From Thamnidium elegans (Eukaryota; Mucoromycota; Mucoromycetes; Mucorales; Mucoraceae): a stretch of 64,000 nucleotides of DNA. Where the stretch lies: the NCBI GenBank assembly GCA_025201345.1, contig JAIXMG010000011.1, forward strand, positions 620,001 to 684,000. The letters are read 5' to 3'. A model generated the notes under the pieces. It saw only the letters and a program-made list of their open reading frames with translations, was not told where the DNA came from and ran no database searches. The position numbers and the translations under genes are program-made. Positions 12,113 through 23,589 of the stretch are shown in pieces (the stretch's first letter is position 1; every line of letters begins with the position of its first letter).

Positions 12113-13077
12113 GCTGATTTATCATCTTTAATAGCTTGATGAATAGATTGACCAAAATCGTATCTTGCTTTTAAACCATCTTCTTTTTGGTCCAACTTCT
12201 TCTTTAAAATCTTTTTCTTTGCACTAGTACTATTATTGATTTGAATTTCATAGTTTCTACCTTCATTATTATCCCAAAATTCTTTTGAGCCAACTTTATA
12301 ATTGACTGCAAAGTATAAATTAGTTGCATCAATTGGTACGCTTATGTTAAAGGTAAATACGTCATAACTTGTATTATTGTTCTTGTGATCATCTTGTTGT
12401 TTAAATTTAGCTTCACAATTCTCTATTGTTTCCCAAAAATCGAAAGAGTATCGAATCGTCACTGTCTTGTGATAATCAAGATTACGAACTAGTATTTTAC
12501 CCGTCATTAACTTATTATGATCTAGCAATTGAATCGTACTTTTTTCAATTCGTATCACTTTAGTCTTTTTATCTATAATATCTGATAAACGGGTAGGCCA
12601 GTTTTTATAAACCAAAGATTTCTTGTTGATTTCTTCATCATCACTACTACTACAACTACTACTACAACTACTATCTTCTTCTTCATTATCTTCTTGACCC
12701 CAAAATATATTCTTTTGACTAATTGCTAACGGAGTTTGAGCTTTTCTAAATAAGCATACATCTTCGAGATTATCCTTGTTAAAATGTACTGATTTCAAAC
12801 CGGTTGTAGGCGAACAAGGTGCAGATGCAGATCTCGGAGTTCTTAGGGATGACTTTAATAAAAGCGGTAATTCAATCCTTTTATCTTTTGGAGTTGTAAT
12901 TTGAACTGAAGAAGATAAGGCACTTGCTACTAATTGACGGGTATATTCATTGCTTATACCATTATTATCTTGTTCTTTACCAGTAGGAATCATAGCTTGG
13001 TAGTCTAGTAATAGAGATGAACTTCTTCTATTTAACGTAACACGCTTTTTATTATTATTATTATTATTATTTGACAT
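11839..13077 (-). CDS. Protein phosphatase 1 regulatory subunit with CBM21 domain
   Basis: Probable glycogen-targeting subunit of PP1 (Gac1/Pig/PPP1R3 type), which brings the phosphatase to glycogen synthase. Single exon, 412 aa. A canonical PP1-docking RVxF motif is seen as KSVHF (residues ~95-99). A CBM21 carbohydrate-binding fold follows at about 175-285: IRIEKSTIQLLDHNKLMTGK, VRNLDYHKTVTIRYSFDFW, then FWDNNEGRNYEIQI. An Asn run (residues 3-9) and a Thr run (about 320-330) come from trinucleotide microsatellites. The linker is Ser-rich and likely phosphorylated. The order RVxF then CBM21 is that of the family. Start chosen at the first Met, with a T/A-rich leader behind it. Confidence 0.88.
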
Positions 13078-13593
13078 TTTTAAAGAGAAAGTATTTATAA
13101 GAGAAAGAAAGAAAGAAAAAAAAAAAAAAAGGAAAAAAAAATTTCGACCTTCTTATTTTTTTTTTTTTTTTTTTTTTTTTTTAGGATAAAGTTGTATTAT
13201 TTTTTATTTTTTTTTAATATATACATCTCTACCATTAAAATATGCATTTCTTTTTGATTAGTGTAACAATCTTATAACTTTTGGTAATACTTTCTATACT
13301 CTTCTATCAACAACAAAAAAAACCCCCATAATCCTCCTTTTTTTTAATAGCAATTGTTCCGTATAACAAACAACAACAACAAAAATCTTCCTTTTAATAA
13401 TACACAAATAACCTCCTCAAAAAAAAAAAAAAAAAAAAAAAAACTTTCCTCCTAGAAAATCCCTTCTTTTTTTTTTGCACTTTTTTCTTTTGTTCTTTAC
13501 AATCTCAGTTTTAAATATGTTACAATAGAATGACGCTTTTTTATCGTAACAAATAATAACTTCTATTAATTTATTCCCACACGTCCCTCTTTT
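13078..13593 (-). promoter_or_regulatory. Promoter region of the CBM21 gene / 3' end of the epsin gene
   Basis: About 515 bases without a coding frame, made of purine or pyrimidine homopolymers (for example T22 at ~13161-13182 and A23 at ~13420-13442). Such tracts typify promoters in this window. No specific factor site is claimed. Confidence 0.4.
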
Positions 13594-15885
13594 TTAAAAA
13601 AAAGGTGGTTGTTGCTGGTTTCCAAACGGTTGTTGCTGGTTTCCAAATGGTTGTTGTTGTTGTTGGTTCATCATGAAACCTTGTTGCATACCAGTCATTT
13701 GAGGTTGATTAAAGCCTGTCATTTGTGGTTGTGTCATTTGTTGTTGTTGTGATTTTTGTTCTTGCATCATTTCTAATAAACTCTTTTGCGGTTGACCCGC
13801 GTTGAGATTGGGTGTACCATTAGAAGAAGGTTGTCCAAATGGATTACGATTAGGTTGTTGACCAAAAGGCTATTATTATATATAAGTTTTTTCGGATCTG
13901 TTTTTTAGTATACTATATATATATATATAAAATACCTGAGAAAATGATGTGGATGGACTATCTGTGATAGATAATATATCTTGACTATTATTATTATTTT
14001 GTGGTACCAAACTGTTAGCAAATCCTGTTCCACTAAAAAGAAAGTTAGAAAATATATTTGTATTTTTTTTTTTTTTTTTTGTAATACATACTATGGAATA
14101 CGTAAATTTCCTGTGTTACCAAACGTATCCATTCCATCACTACACAATTAAAAAAGGGTCAGTGATGTCATGTAACTGTCATCTTATTTTTGTGTGTTAC
14201 AACTTACTCTCTGTTAGCCAACAGACTATTTAATTTAGAGAAACGAGGGTCTGTAGAATTTGCTATACCAGGTGATTGCTGCATACCAGTAATCTTTTTT
14301 TTTAACAAAAATATAAATGCACGAGCCATATGGTTATACAAAAGTAAAACTCACCTGAGAATTGACTACAGTTGGTGTTCCGAACATATTGTTTTGTTGT
14401 TGTTGTTGCGCTCCAAATGGATTGTTTGCCGCACCAGTCAATTGCGGTTGTTGGGAAGACATACCTGTCATTTGTGGTTGTTGGGGAGGCATACCTGTCA
14501 TTTGTGCTTGAAGTCCAAATTGGTTAAATCCGCCACCAGTTTGTTGGTAGGGGTTAGAATAATTTTGCTGTGGTTGTTGGAATTGAGGTTGCTGTTGGAA
14601 TTGAGGTTGCTGTTGGAATTGAACTTGTTGCTGAACAGGTTCTGCAAATGACATAGCGGTAGCCTGTGGTTGTACGCTGTAAGGGTTAAAAGAAGAATCA
14701 AAGTTTTGTGTAGCAGGGAATGGTTGGAATCTAACAGAATTTTTAGCACGCACAAATAAAACAGAAAAAAAAAAAGTTATTACTTACACTTGTTGGTTAC
14801 CAAATAAGTTGTCTTGGTTTTGACGTTCTAATGCTTCCCTCTTCTTTCGCTCATTCTCCCTTGCTTCTCTTTCACTTTCTTCTAACGCTCTTTGTAAATC
14901 AGCATCCGTACTAATACATAAAAAAAAGTATGAGTATCACACACACACACCTACAAAAAAAAAAAAAAAAAAAAGGTACAAACCCTTCACCACGATTTCT
15001 AAATTCTTGTTCGGCCATACGCTTACTTTCTTCAATAGCCTTTTTTAAATCTTGGTCTTCATCGACATACCCAGGATGCTGATAAGTAGCGTGATCCTCT
15101 ACCCCTCTACTTGTCTTTCCAACCAACATCATATCGTTCATATAATCTCCAACATTCGACATTTTATCTTGCATGTGTTGTCTAGACCTACGCTCATCTT
15201 TTAAACGTTGTTCGTCCAACAATAAACTCGTAATATCCTTTGCCTTTTGACGTACTACAAAATAAATTAGTATTTTTATTTTTGTGATGAAGAAACACGT
15301 ACTATTAAACCCAACGTCTTTTCCAGTATCGTCAATATGTTGAAACTCTTTTAAAGTTCTCACGACATAAATATTTTCTTTGGCATAAAGTACAACATTT
15401 TCAGATCCAACATGTAAACAATAATCAAGCAAGAGCAAAGCCTTTTTGTATATATTAAAAAAAACGAATTGACCCAAGTCTTTTTTTTTTGTATGCAAAA
15501 CTTACTTTAAATACATGTCGCCAGTTTTTTCCTTTATCATTTAATCTTCTATCGATCATATCCATAATTTCAATAAAATCATGCCTTTAAAAAAAAATTA
15601 ATAACCGAGAAATTTTGTTCATCACTGAAAATAACTTTACTCATTAAACGTTAATTGAGCAATCTCGTTCATTAAAGATCCACTTGGTCCCCATGTATCG
15701 TTTGAAGTAGCTTCTCTTACTTTAATCTGAACTTCTGAGAATCCTTTTGCATAGTTTTTACTTCATTTTAAGAATGCGTGGTTATTTTTTTCGTTTTTCT
15801 TTCTTTTTCTTTTTAAAAAAAGCATTATAAATAAACTTTTTTTTGTTTACACTTACATGCTTCTAACCACACCTTTTCCAGCCAT
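13594..15885 (-). CDS. Epsin-like endocytic adaptor (ENTH, UIM, NPF)
   Basis: Clathrin-coat adaptor that binds PIP2, ubiquitinated cargo and EH proteins at the plasma membrane (Ent1/Ent2 type). Eleven exons (15885-15857, 15760-15641, 15584-15506, 15441-15303, 15254-14984, 14910-14788, 14730-14355, 14293-14208, 14139-14092, 14032-13936, 13869-13594) sum to a clean 547 aa. The ENTH domain starts MAGKGVVRSIKNYAKGFSEV and contains DTWGPSG and KALLLLDYCLHVGS. Two ubiquitin-interacting motifs follow, DLKKAIEESKRMAE and DLQRALEESEREA. The tail is Gln-rich with NPF (NNPFG, RNPFG) and PFGNQ repeats and several QxTGM units. It ends PPFF and has no obvious C-terminal clathrin box. Confidence 0.9.
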
Positions 15886-17170
15886 TTTCGTATTTAATTA
15901 AAAACAGTAATAATAATAAAAAAAACAGTAAAAAAAAAAAACGAAAAATATTACAGGAAAAATAAAAAACAAGCGGTAGGTTTCATCGGAGTTGAAGGTT
16001 TTTTTAGTGTACCTTCTTATTGGATAGCTACCACGAACTAGCAAACAGATTTCAATATGGTCTCAAGGGTATTTGTTTTAAACTAAAAAAACATAAATTT
16101 CTGTCAAGTAGCAGAAAAAGAACATATCGAAAGGAGGTAGAACAAATTAAAAAATGACTAATTTGTAAAATACATTTCAATGTGTTGAATATATAAAAAG
16201 AGAGAAGTCTTTTTTTTTTCACTGTTTCATGTTAAGTTACACTAAAGACATAAAGAATATTCATATATACTAAAAACAATCTGAAACTAATTACACGACA
16301 AAAAGGACATTCTTTAACATTCTAGTCCTATCGATATTTCTTTCCTCTTTAACAACAAATCCCCTTAAATAGTAGTATAACCCCTCCCTCATAAAAAAAA
16401 AAAAAAAAAAAACCTATTTGCATATTTATTTTATTTATACTTATAAGGATGATGCACTTTTATAAAAAATGTTTGGGGTGAACGCATTTTTTACACAGCA
16501 TGATCTCCTTTACTGTTACATTTATCCGACCTTGACAAAAAAAAAAATCGATCGTCTGTCACCGAAAAAAAGGGGTAATATTGACATAAAAAAGAAATCC
16601 CAAAATTCTTATTAGTGCCTCGTTTTTTTTTAAAAAAAAAGCTTAATTTTACCTAAATTTCGCCACTAATGCACACCTTTTTCGGGTTGATCGAGCTCAT
16701 GGATACAGTTGCTATAAGAAACGAAAACATGATCTACTAGTGGCCTTGATTTTAATCTACTACACATTTGATTCAGCAAATTCACCCTAACTTCTTTTTT
16801 CGGACCCAATAAAAATAACAGCTCCCATAATGAACTATACGATATAACTGTCTGGTTGAGCATATTTGAGCATTTTTGACAACAAGTACTCTTATGTACA
16901 GCAGTTACTTTAGAAAGAACAGTATAAAAGAAAAAAAAAAGCTAGAAAAAAAAATGCAGAATAATCAATATAAGCTCCTTTAATAGATGTACATATAAAA
17001 TATATATATATATATATACTTACTAGTATACACAACTAAAGCTTTTTCTTCAAAAAATGATAGAGTATATACAGCTTAGGTTGGGATCTATTTTCTCAAG
17101 CGATTTATTTAATCATTTTTTTAAAAGTACAACTTTTTTTGCCTGAAAGTTTAAATAGAACACGTACCAA
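15886..17170 (+). other. Gene-free stretch upstream of epsin
   Basis: No gene recognised. A minus-strand 65-codon ORF at 16666-16863 has plausible composition but no known motif. A stretch near 17080-17170 resembles parts of the repeats at 20560-20690 and 56030-56110 (shared CATTTTT...AAGTACA and TTTGCCTGAA...ACGTACC elements). Confidence 0.4.
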
Positions 17171-17174
17171 TTAT

Positions 17175-17298
17175 AAAAGTTCCTAATTTTTCAATCTAAT
17201 GCGAAAAGCAGTAGGAGCACTTCATTAGTTCCATTTTTTTTCTTTTATTGACCAATTATAAAATAAATAAAGCTCGTTAGATTGGCCTTAACGGCCCC
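17175..17298 (-). mobile_element. MITE-like element, truncated second copy
   Basis: Read on the minus strand it matches the left part of the element at 22358-22722. Shared stretches are AAGTTCCTAAT, ATCTAATGCGAA and CGTTAGATTG, then a GC-rich terminus (ACGGCCCC) followed directly by TA at 17299-17300. The other terminus is not found, so it is truncated or diverged. Confidence 0.6.
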
Positions 17299-17300
17299 TA

Positions 17301-18060
17301 TTTTCTTCGTTGTACGGCGCACAATGAAGCATGCAAAGCGCTTATTCCCTTGTGATAATAACTATAAAAAAAAAGTTGTAGATAGCTTGAAAAAGATCAC
17401 GGACACAGAGACGACACGGACAGCTGTGATTGGAAAGATTACTAACACATAGACGGGATAAAATATACCGGAAAAGATGTATATAGTGCAACTATAAACT
17501 GTCAACGCTGTAAATCGTTACTTTTTTCCTCTCTCCTTTGATAATATTATAGTTGATGTCCGATCATTTTTATGTAGATCGAAATTTAATCTGTACGAAT
17601 AAGGGATATCCCGTTTTTTTTTTTTTATATACGAGTGTGATCAGGTGTAATTGGTGGCTAAACAGGTTCCTTCTGTAATAAAAAAAACAACTTTGTTTTT
17701 GTCATGTGTGTTTGTTAGGGAGAGTAGGAAACACGATATGAACGAATAGAAAACAAGAACAAACAAAACGTTTTTTTTTTCGAGAAGAAATACATTTTTT
17801 TCGTTATATTAAAACTTTTGGGCGTAAAAAAAAAGGGGACGTAAGTTAGAGTATATGAAGAAAAACTGGGGTAAAAAAAATTTAAAAAAAAAACGACTTT
17901 TTGTTCTGTAATGTATTACATCTAAAATACTTGATATAGTTTTCATATAGTATATTTTTTGTTTTCCTAAATCAAACAGAAAGATGTGTGTGGGGTTACG
18001 CGCACGGAGACGAAAAGGGACGTGGTTATATAATTGGTAATAAAAAACCCATCGTTAATC

Positions 18061-18103
<43 letters not shown>

Positions 18104-18639
18104 AACTTCTAGATCAGGCGATCAAAACCTTCCATAAATCCTGTTATGTGGTTACTGTTAAAAAAAAAAGGTGATCATATAAAAGGATTTGGCTCTACAC
18201 TTATTCCCCCTCAAAAGTATACTCGGTCGAGATAACTATACATTGGTCATTTTGCATAATCATAAAGTTTCGGTTACCGAGAGATGTTTTAAGACATATT
18301 GCTTTTTTCTTTTATATACTGACTTCACATGAAAAACAGGAGTTTTTTTTTTCTTTTTTTTTTTTTTTTTGTATACGGTCCCTCAGGCACAGATCACCAT
18401 AAGTTGCATAAAATATCAAAGTTTGTATATTTATAAAAAAAAAAATATAAAGAATAAAAAATAAGTAAGAAAAAGAGAGAGAGAGAAACTATCGTATTTT
18501 TTTGTAGGAAAGTCAGGGCCTTTTTTTTAAAAAAAAAACAGATATAACATTAAGATCATGTTTTGGAAAGCTTATTTTTCTCGTAACAATTTAATAATAT
18601 ATTAAAAAAAAAAGAAAAAAAAGAGAAAAAAAAAAGAGG
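17301..18639 (+). other. Gene-free AT-rich stretch
   Basis: No coding frame or RNA gene recognised. It contains a ~39-base A run (18063-18101) and a T8A10 tract near 18523. Confidence 0.5.
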
Positions 18640-18770
18640 TTAATAATGGGTGTTTCCACCTTTAGCCTGAACAACAGCAGCGCATCAATCAGGCATGGAT
18701 CTGACTAAATTGTTAATAACCTCAAGGTCAAGACGATCCCATTCTTTTTGTAGATGAGACTCGAGCGGGG
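18640..18770 (-). pseudogene. Tc1/mariner transposase C-terminal relic
   Basis: The minus-strand frame reads HLQKEWDRLDLEVINNLVRS, then MPD-stop-CAAVVQAKGGNTHY and a natural stop at 18640-18642. This is the usual Tc1 ending (LV.SMPRR...AVI.AKGG.T.Y). One in-frame TGA replaces a codon in the MPRR segment. Only about 40 residues remain and no terminal inverted repeat was found. Confidence 0.75.
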
Positions 18771-19106
18771 TTGGCTATTTGCACAGCACCACCAAATAAG
18801 GCTTTATGAATGCTCTTTAACTAAGAGCAGATAAAATATGATAATTTGTTGCGATGCCACCAGAAAAATAATCCAGGTAATTTTTATTTCATAATATTAT
18901 CCATGCTAAATTTGGTATTTGGACTTCATATCACTAGACGTGTATTTAAGAAAAAGGAATTCTTGACACACCACCAAGCACACGGCTAAATAAAAATATG
19001 ACACTTAATTTTATTTTATTTTTTTGCATCAAAAGACTGAATGACTGTAAAAAAAAGATATTTTGTGTTTAGATGATAAAAAAGTAATAAGCTTCTGTTT
19101 TGGACT

Positions 19107-19700
19107 TCATATCACTGCAAGTGTATTTAATAAAATGCTTTTTATTAAAGATGTCAGATCACTTTCAGTAGGTGTGGTATTGCTGTGTAAACCGTGCAAA
19201 TAGCCAGTAACGCACATTATCGGTACAATAGGGAGCTTTACTTCGGTGACGTCGCTTTCATCTAGATATCTAGCTGAGCTCAAGAAATCATCCAGGTGAC
19301 GCTTGATAGCGAATAACTTGAATGGTGTTGCAATTTTGGCTACTTCTCCAGTACCACCATTAAAGATAAGCAGCATCTTCTTTCCAAACCAGCAACCTCG
19401 AGTCAAGTTTGAACCTTAGGTTAATGCCCTTACAAGCTTGGCTCATAATGTTACCCCTATAAGTAAGGAATCGAGGAAACATAATTAGTAAAATGGAAAG
19501 TGCGTGCATTGACATAGTGGCAAGTCTTTTAGATATTAACAATACAACAAGATGTTCTTCTTACACCCAAACCTAGTCTCAAACAACAACCCCCAGAATT
19601 TCACTTGAAAATCGAGCTCTGAATACAAACTTCTATACTCCTTTGATAAAATCCATGGTTTTTCAACATGTATTTGCAGGTTAAACATAAATAATTAGCC
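19107..19700 (-). pseudogene. Relic of a high-copy uncharacterised mucoralean ORF family
   Basis: Minus-strand frames joined by frameshifts read SELDFQVKFWGLLFETRFG, then MSQACKGINLRFKLDSR, then NGGTGEVAKIATPFKLFAIK and VKLPIVPIMCVTGYLHGLHS. The order (W-x-P/L-LFExxFG, then FKLDLR, then GExAkxAT, then a KLPIxqIM segment) matches my memory of an abundant uncharacterised family in Mucorales genomes. At least two frame breaks and internal stops make it non-functional. The family assignment is from memory and unverified. Confidence 0.45.
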
Positions 19701-19859
19701 TTTTTTTTTATATATCTACATGAAGTTATAAATGCGAAGAACTAATCCTTCCTTATCAGTACGTGGTTTCACCTTACAAGCTTGTAGAGCAGATCGAAGA
19801 CTTTTGTTATCTTTGACCTAATAAATTTTATTTTCACTTTAGTTTGTCTAGCCCCATGA

Positions 19860-20270
19860 GCTTATGTACGATTTTCTGGAAGACTCACTAGTTCGAGCTT
19901 GTATGTGACGTTACTAATGTTATTGTCGATAATGTGCTCAAAATTTTCTCTTTTTATCTTATTTGTCTCATTTTTAGAAGTCATGGAGCTATATTTGACC
20001 TGATTATCATTAAGACTACGTGTAAATTTTGGAAATTAGTCCTACAGCAATACTTTACCAATATTAGTATTTCCTCTGATACGTTATACCAATCAATCCG
20101 CAAACTACAACTTCCTCTAAATGTTCGTGAAGCTAAATATCACTTCTCAATCATATCCACTTTTCTATACCAACTCTGGATTATCTACTGGCAATACGGA
20201 AATAATAATATATCTCCTTATCCTCACATTGAGCAATTAATCCACTCCACAACCAACTGGTTTCTTTTTT
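19860..20270 (+). pseudogene. Possible non-LTR retrotransposon (LINE) C-terminal relic
   Basis: The frame 19934-20383 includes TLYQSIRKLQLPLNVREAKY and IISTFLYQLWIIYWQYGNN, the kind of helical segment found after the zinc-knuckle of LINE reverse transcriptases. No reverse-transcriptase YxDD or endonuclease motif is present, and the far end is polymer-rich. A weak assignment, which could also be an unrelated relic. Confidence 0.35.
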
Positions 20271-20284
20271 TTCTTTTTTTTTTT

Positions 20285-20690
20285 CTGTGGAATTCTTGGT
20301 ACACGTTCTATTTACACGTTCAGAAAGAAAGTGTGGTGTATTGCTTTTTTGTTACCTTTGTAAAGTGCCAAAAAAAAAAGTAGCTTTAACTTTACAATAT
20401 TATACTCGGGTGGAACACATTTGGACGTTTGTAAGAAGTAATCTTATGCGCGGCGGTTGTTTTAAGAACAATATCCTTTTGTACGGACATAAAAGAAAAA
20501 GATGTATAAAAGAAAGAAAAATTATTTATTTATTTTTTAAAAAAAAGATAAAAATACATAAGTAGTAGGCTGATAAAATAGCATATGCGATATATTTGAT
20601 CATTTTTATATAAGAACATGTCTACGACTTGTTTATACAAGAAAATACGCCATACTTTTTGCCTGAACGTATAATAGAACGTGTACCATC
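20285..20690 (+). repeat. Dispersed repeat, partner at 55830-56130
   Basis: Shares GAAAGAAAGTGTGGTGTA / GAAAAGAAAGTGTAGTGTA, TTTAACTTTACAATATTA, CGGGTGGA and TGATAAAATAGC...GATCATTTTTAT with 55830-56130 in the same orientation. A short related piece lies near 17080-17170. It borders the LINE-like relic and might be that element's 3' end. Confidence 0.55.
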
Positions 20691-21865
20691 TTTTGTCTCT
20701 TTCTCTTTCTCTTTTATTTACAGTCCCCCGCTTTTTTCTAGTCCAACCACTCACTGACGTGTGACTAATAATTTTTATTGTTAACAATAAAAAAAGAGAG
20801 AGAAAATACGATTACGCCTAGGATGCTTTCCCCCTTTCTATCGTCAATGTCTTCTTCTTATTCTTCTACCGCCACGCACTTGATTGTGCTGCTCAATAGG
20901 TGCACCATTAATATATATGATTATATTAGCATTAGATCTTTTTTTTTTAAAAAAAAAATACCTTTGCCATCATCGTCTCGAGGACCCCCTAGAACTAAGA
21001 CAGAATATCGTTATTAAACTCTAGTCTTCAGCCAAAAAGGATACTCGTGGTCAAATACTGTACGTTATTTGGAGATTACACAATTTTCGGGCACGAGTAG
21101 TTGGTTTTAACTAGATTACCATTGTATATATGAAAAATGGGAAGAAACAAATAAATAAAATTGCTATTTGCATAATTCAGCTTTTTTTTTCTCTTCCAAA
21201 ATATAGGGCGTAAACGAAACTCCTCAGTTTTTATTTAAAGTCCTCAAGCTGTCATAGCGAGGGAACAAGACGATTAATTACGAAGCGAAACTATATTTGC
21301 AGAAGTAGGAAACAAGACAGAAAACTCGGAAACACAAAACATCACCCAAAAACCCAAAAACGAAAATAAAGTATTCAACGGTTCATTACAACTGAGATCT
21401 TTTTTACTTTTCTTAATTCATAATCAGCTTGTTTTTTTTTTTTTGCATGAAATCTGTTAATACAACTGGTTATTACCTTCATTTTATACGATAGACATTG
21501 GACATCTTGGGTGAACATATATCCTGAAATGAAAGGCTTTTGTCTTATCAAGGATACTTCTCCCTCTATTCATTCCTCGAGTGAAGTAAGTGCGATGGTA
21601 GAGAATATAAAAACAAAAACTACAAATATATTCCCCTTCTCATTCTCCATAAATGAATCCAATTGAGCTTTTATGGAGGTACAGTTAACGAATAAGGTGA
21701 AACGTAATCAACTTAAGGAGTCTGAAACGCTCACACAAAGGATAAATTGAAGCATGTAATCAAGTTCGAAATATACCACTAAGTTAAAGAAATGTACAAT
21801 TTGAGAATATATATATGTATATGCTTTATTAAATAAAAACATTTTCCCTTTTACAAAAATGTTAT
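20691..21865 (+). other. Gene-free stretch upstream of the CBM14 gene
   Basis: No recognised coding frame. Contains a T9A10 tract near 20940. It lies downstream of the minus-strand CBM14 gene and so is not its promoter. Confidence 0.4.
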
Positions 21866-22120
21866 TTAATGAATACAATCAGCCTTGAGGAAATTAACAC
21901 AGGACCGAGTTCTAGAATCAAAAAAGACACCATTGGGACACATTTTTTTCTCGGCAACGCCAGTAGTACAGTCATAATACATTCTGCAATCCTTTACATA
22001 TGTAAAATACATGACTTCTTTAGGATCCGTACGAGCAGGACATTTGTACGTTCCTGCAGCCGTAACAAAACTAATAGCAATACAACAGAGAGTAAACAAA
22101 AGAGCTATAATATTTTGCAT
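21866..22120 (-). CDS. Small secreted chitin-binding protein (CBM14/peritrophin-A)
   Basis: An 84-aa single-exon protein. A hydrophobic signal peptide (residues 1-22, MQNIIALLFTLCCIAISFVT) is followed by one CBM14 domain with six cysteines at 27, 45, 51, 61, 74 and 82. The core reads CRMYYDCTTG and MCPNGVFFDSRTRSC, matching the peritrophin-A pattern (aromatic-Y-x-C, then CPxGxxFdxxxxxC). It lacks a GPI signal or other domain. CBM14 is mainly an animal domain; in fungi it is known from Avr4-type effectors that shield wall chitin. That role is inference; a wall-associated lectin is equally possible. The flanks are transposon relics. Confidence 0.85.
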   Translation of the reverse strand: MQNIIALLFTLCCIAISFVTAAGTYKCPARTDPKEVMYFTYVKDCRMYYDCTTGVAEKKMCPNGVFFDSRTRSCVNFLKADCIH

Positions 22121-22357
22121 TTTTTTTTAATTTTCTGAGTAGAAAGAAATATCTTTTTTTCATGACACTTTTATAAGCGAATTTTATATGCATTTAGGTG
22201 TAAGGGGGCCGAGAGACAAGTTATAATGTACTAAAATCTCTCACGTATAGCTCATTTGGTCCTTTTTTTATATCATATGAGTTATGTTATTTGTCTTTTG
22301 GTAAAATATCTTTGTAACCCATGATACGCCGTAAAAAAAAAATGCACAACTGCAATA

Positions 22358-22722
22358 GGGGGCGTCAATGTCAATCTAACGAAATTTATTCTTTTTATAA
22401 AAAAAAAATGAACCTAATGACCGCTCTTCGCATTAGATAAAAATATTAGGAACTTTTATAAATGATGTGACTGGTCGACAACAAAATATGTCTGGCAATT
22501 TGATTTAGAGGTCTTCACATATTGTTATTACCATTATTTTTTGTATGTTATAAAGAAATGTAATAACCATATCTCTTTAATTTAGTATTTATGCTTATAC
22601 CTTTCAGTTATAGCATACAAGCTAATACGCTGAAGTAAACCTAACGAATTAAATCATTATGAGGTCGTTAATATTCTGTTATTTTTATTCGAGTCTAATG
22701 AGATTTGAGATTGACGCCCCCC
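22358..22722 (+). mobile_element. MITE-like element with 20-bp terminal inverted repeats and TA flanks
   Basis: Left end GGGGGCGTCAATGTCAATCT and right end (reverse complement) GGGGGGCGTCAATCTCAAAT form imperfect inverted repeats 365 bp apart. TA lies directly outside both ends (22356-22357 and 22723-22724), as expected of a TA target-site duplication. No coding frame inside. A truncated relative is at 17175-17298. The TA flanks fit Tc1/mariner-type mobilisation, and Tc1-type relics exist in this window. Confidence 0.7.
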
Positions 22723-22933
22723 TAATATGTAAACATACATGTTTCTACTAACGGATCTCACCCTTTTTTTTTTTTTTTTTTGTCAGTGACATATTGGCTT
22801 CTCAAATAAAAACTGTTACGGATAATAGGAAAAAAGTTCTAAGAAAAACAGATGAAATATGTATACTTCTCTTTAGATATTAATAACTTTTTTTTTGTAA
22901 GTAGTCTCCAATTATTCTTGATGAACTATAACT

Positions 22934-23346
22934 AAAGAATTGTCTTTTTAATCTATACTATTCGCATGAGCTATAAACGGTATGGAACTCAGTATTAAAG
23001 TAGAGGATCAAAACAACAAGGTTTACTGGTTTTTTTTTTCTTTTGCAAGTGCAAATAGAATATTAAAGGATAAGAGAGGAAATATTATCGAACTTAGCCC
23101 GCCAAACAGGTGATTCTTTTAGGCCATGATAAAATTAAGTACATATAGGGGGGGGGAGTGGTGTCCTGGTAGAGTTAATTCGGGTTTTTGGAAAAACTGG
23201 GTCTCTGCATCACGTACACATCCGATGAAAAGATTTTGCTAGACTTTAGCCCAACGTTTTTTTTAATAAAAAAGGTCCATCTGTAGAAAGAATAAAGTCG
23301 CTGTAATTTCAGGGCTCGAAAACTGGTTTTATGAGTGGCTCTCGTC

Positions 23347-23382
<36 letters not shown>

Positions 23383-23556
23383 TCGCGATGTACACCGAAA
23401 GAGTTAAATTATTAACTTCATTTCGCCTACAGCAGCAGCCCTTACAAACCAAGGAAGCCTATTCAAACTATTATCAATTATAATTCATATTTGATATTAG
23501 TAGCTGGCGAAGTGTATAAAGTTAAACCTTGCTCTTTTCAAGAACAAATGAGGTGA
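22934..23556 (+). repeat. Dispersed repeat D, next to the Harbinger relic
   Basis: Matches 60106-60750 in inverted orientation over ~620 bp with small indels. Shared landmarks are AAAGAATTGTCTTTTTAATC, GGTATGGAACTC, GATCAAAACAACAAGGTTTA, TTGCAAGTGCAAATAGAATA, CATCACGTACACATC-like sequence and TCAATTATAATTCATATTTG. It abuts the PIF/Harbinger coding relic, so it may be that element's 5' end. Confidence 0.75.
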
Positions 23557-23589
23557 TAAAAGACCATTGATACTACCGGTCTATCCCAA

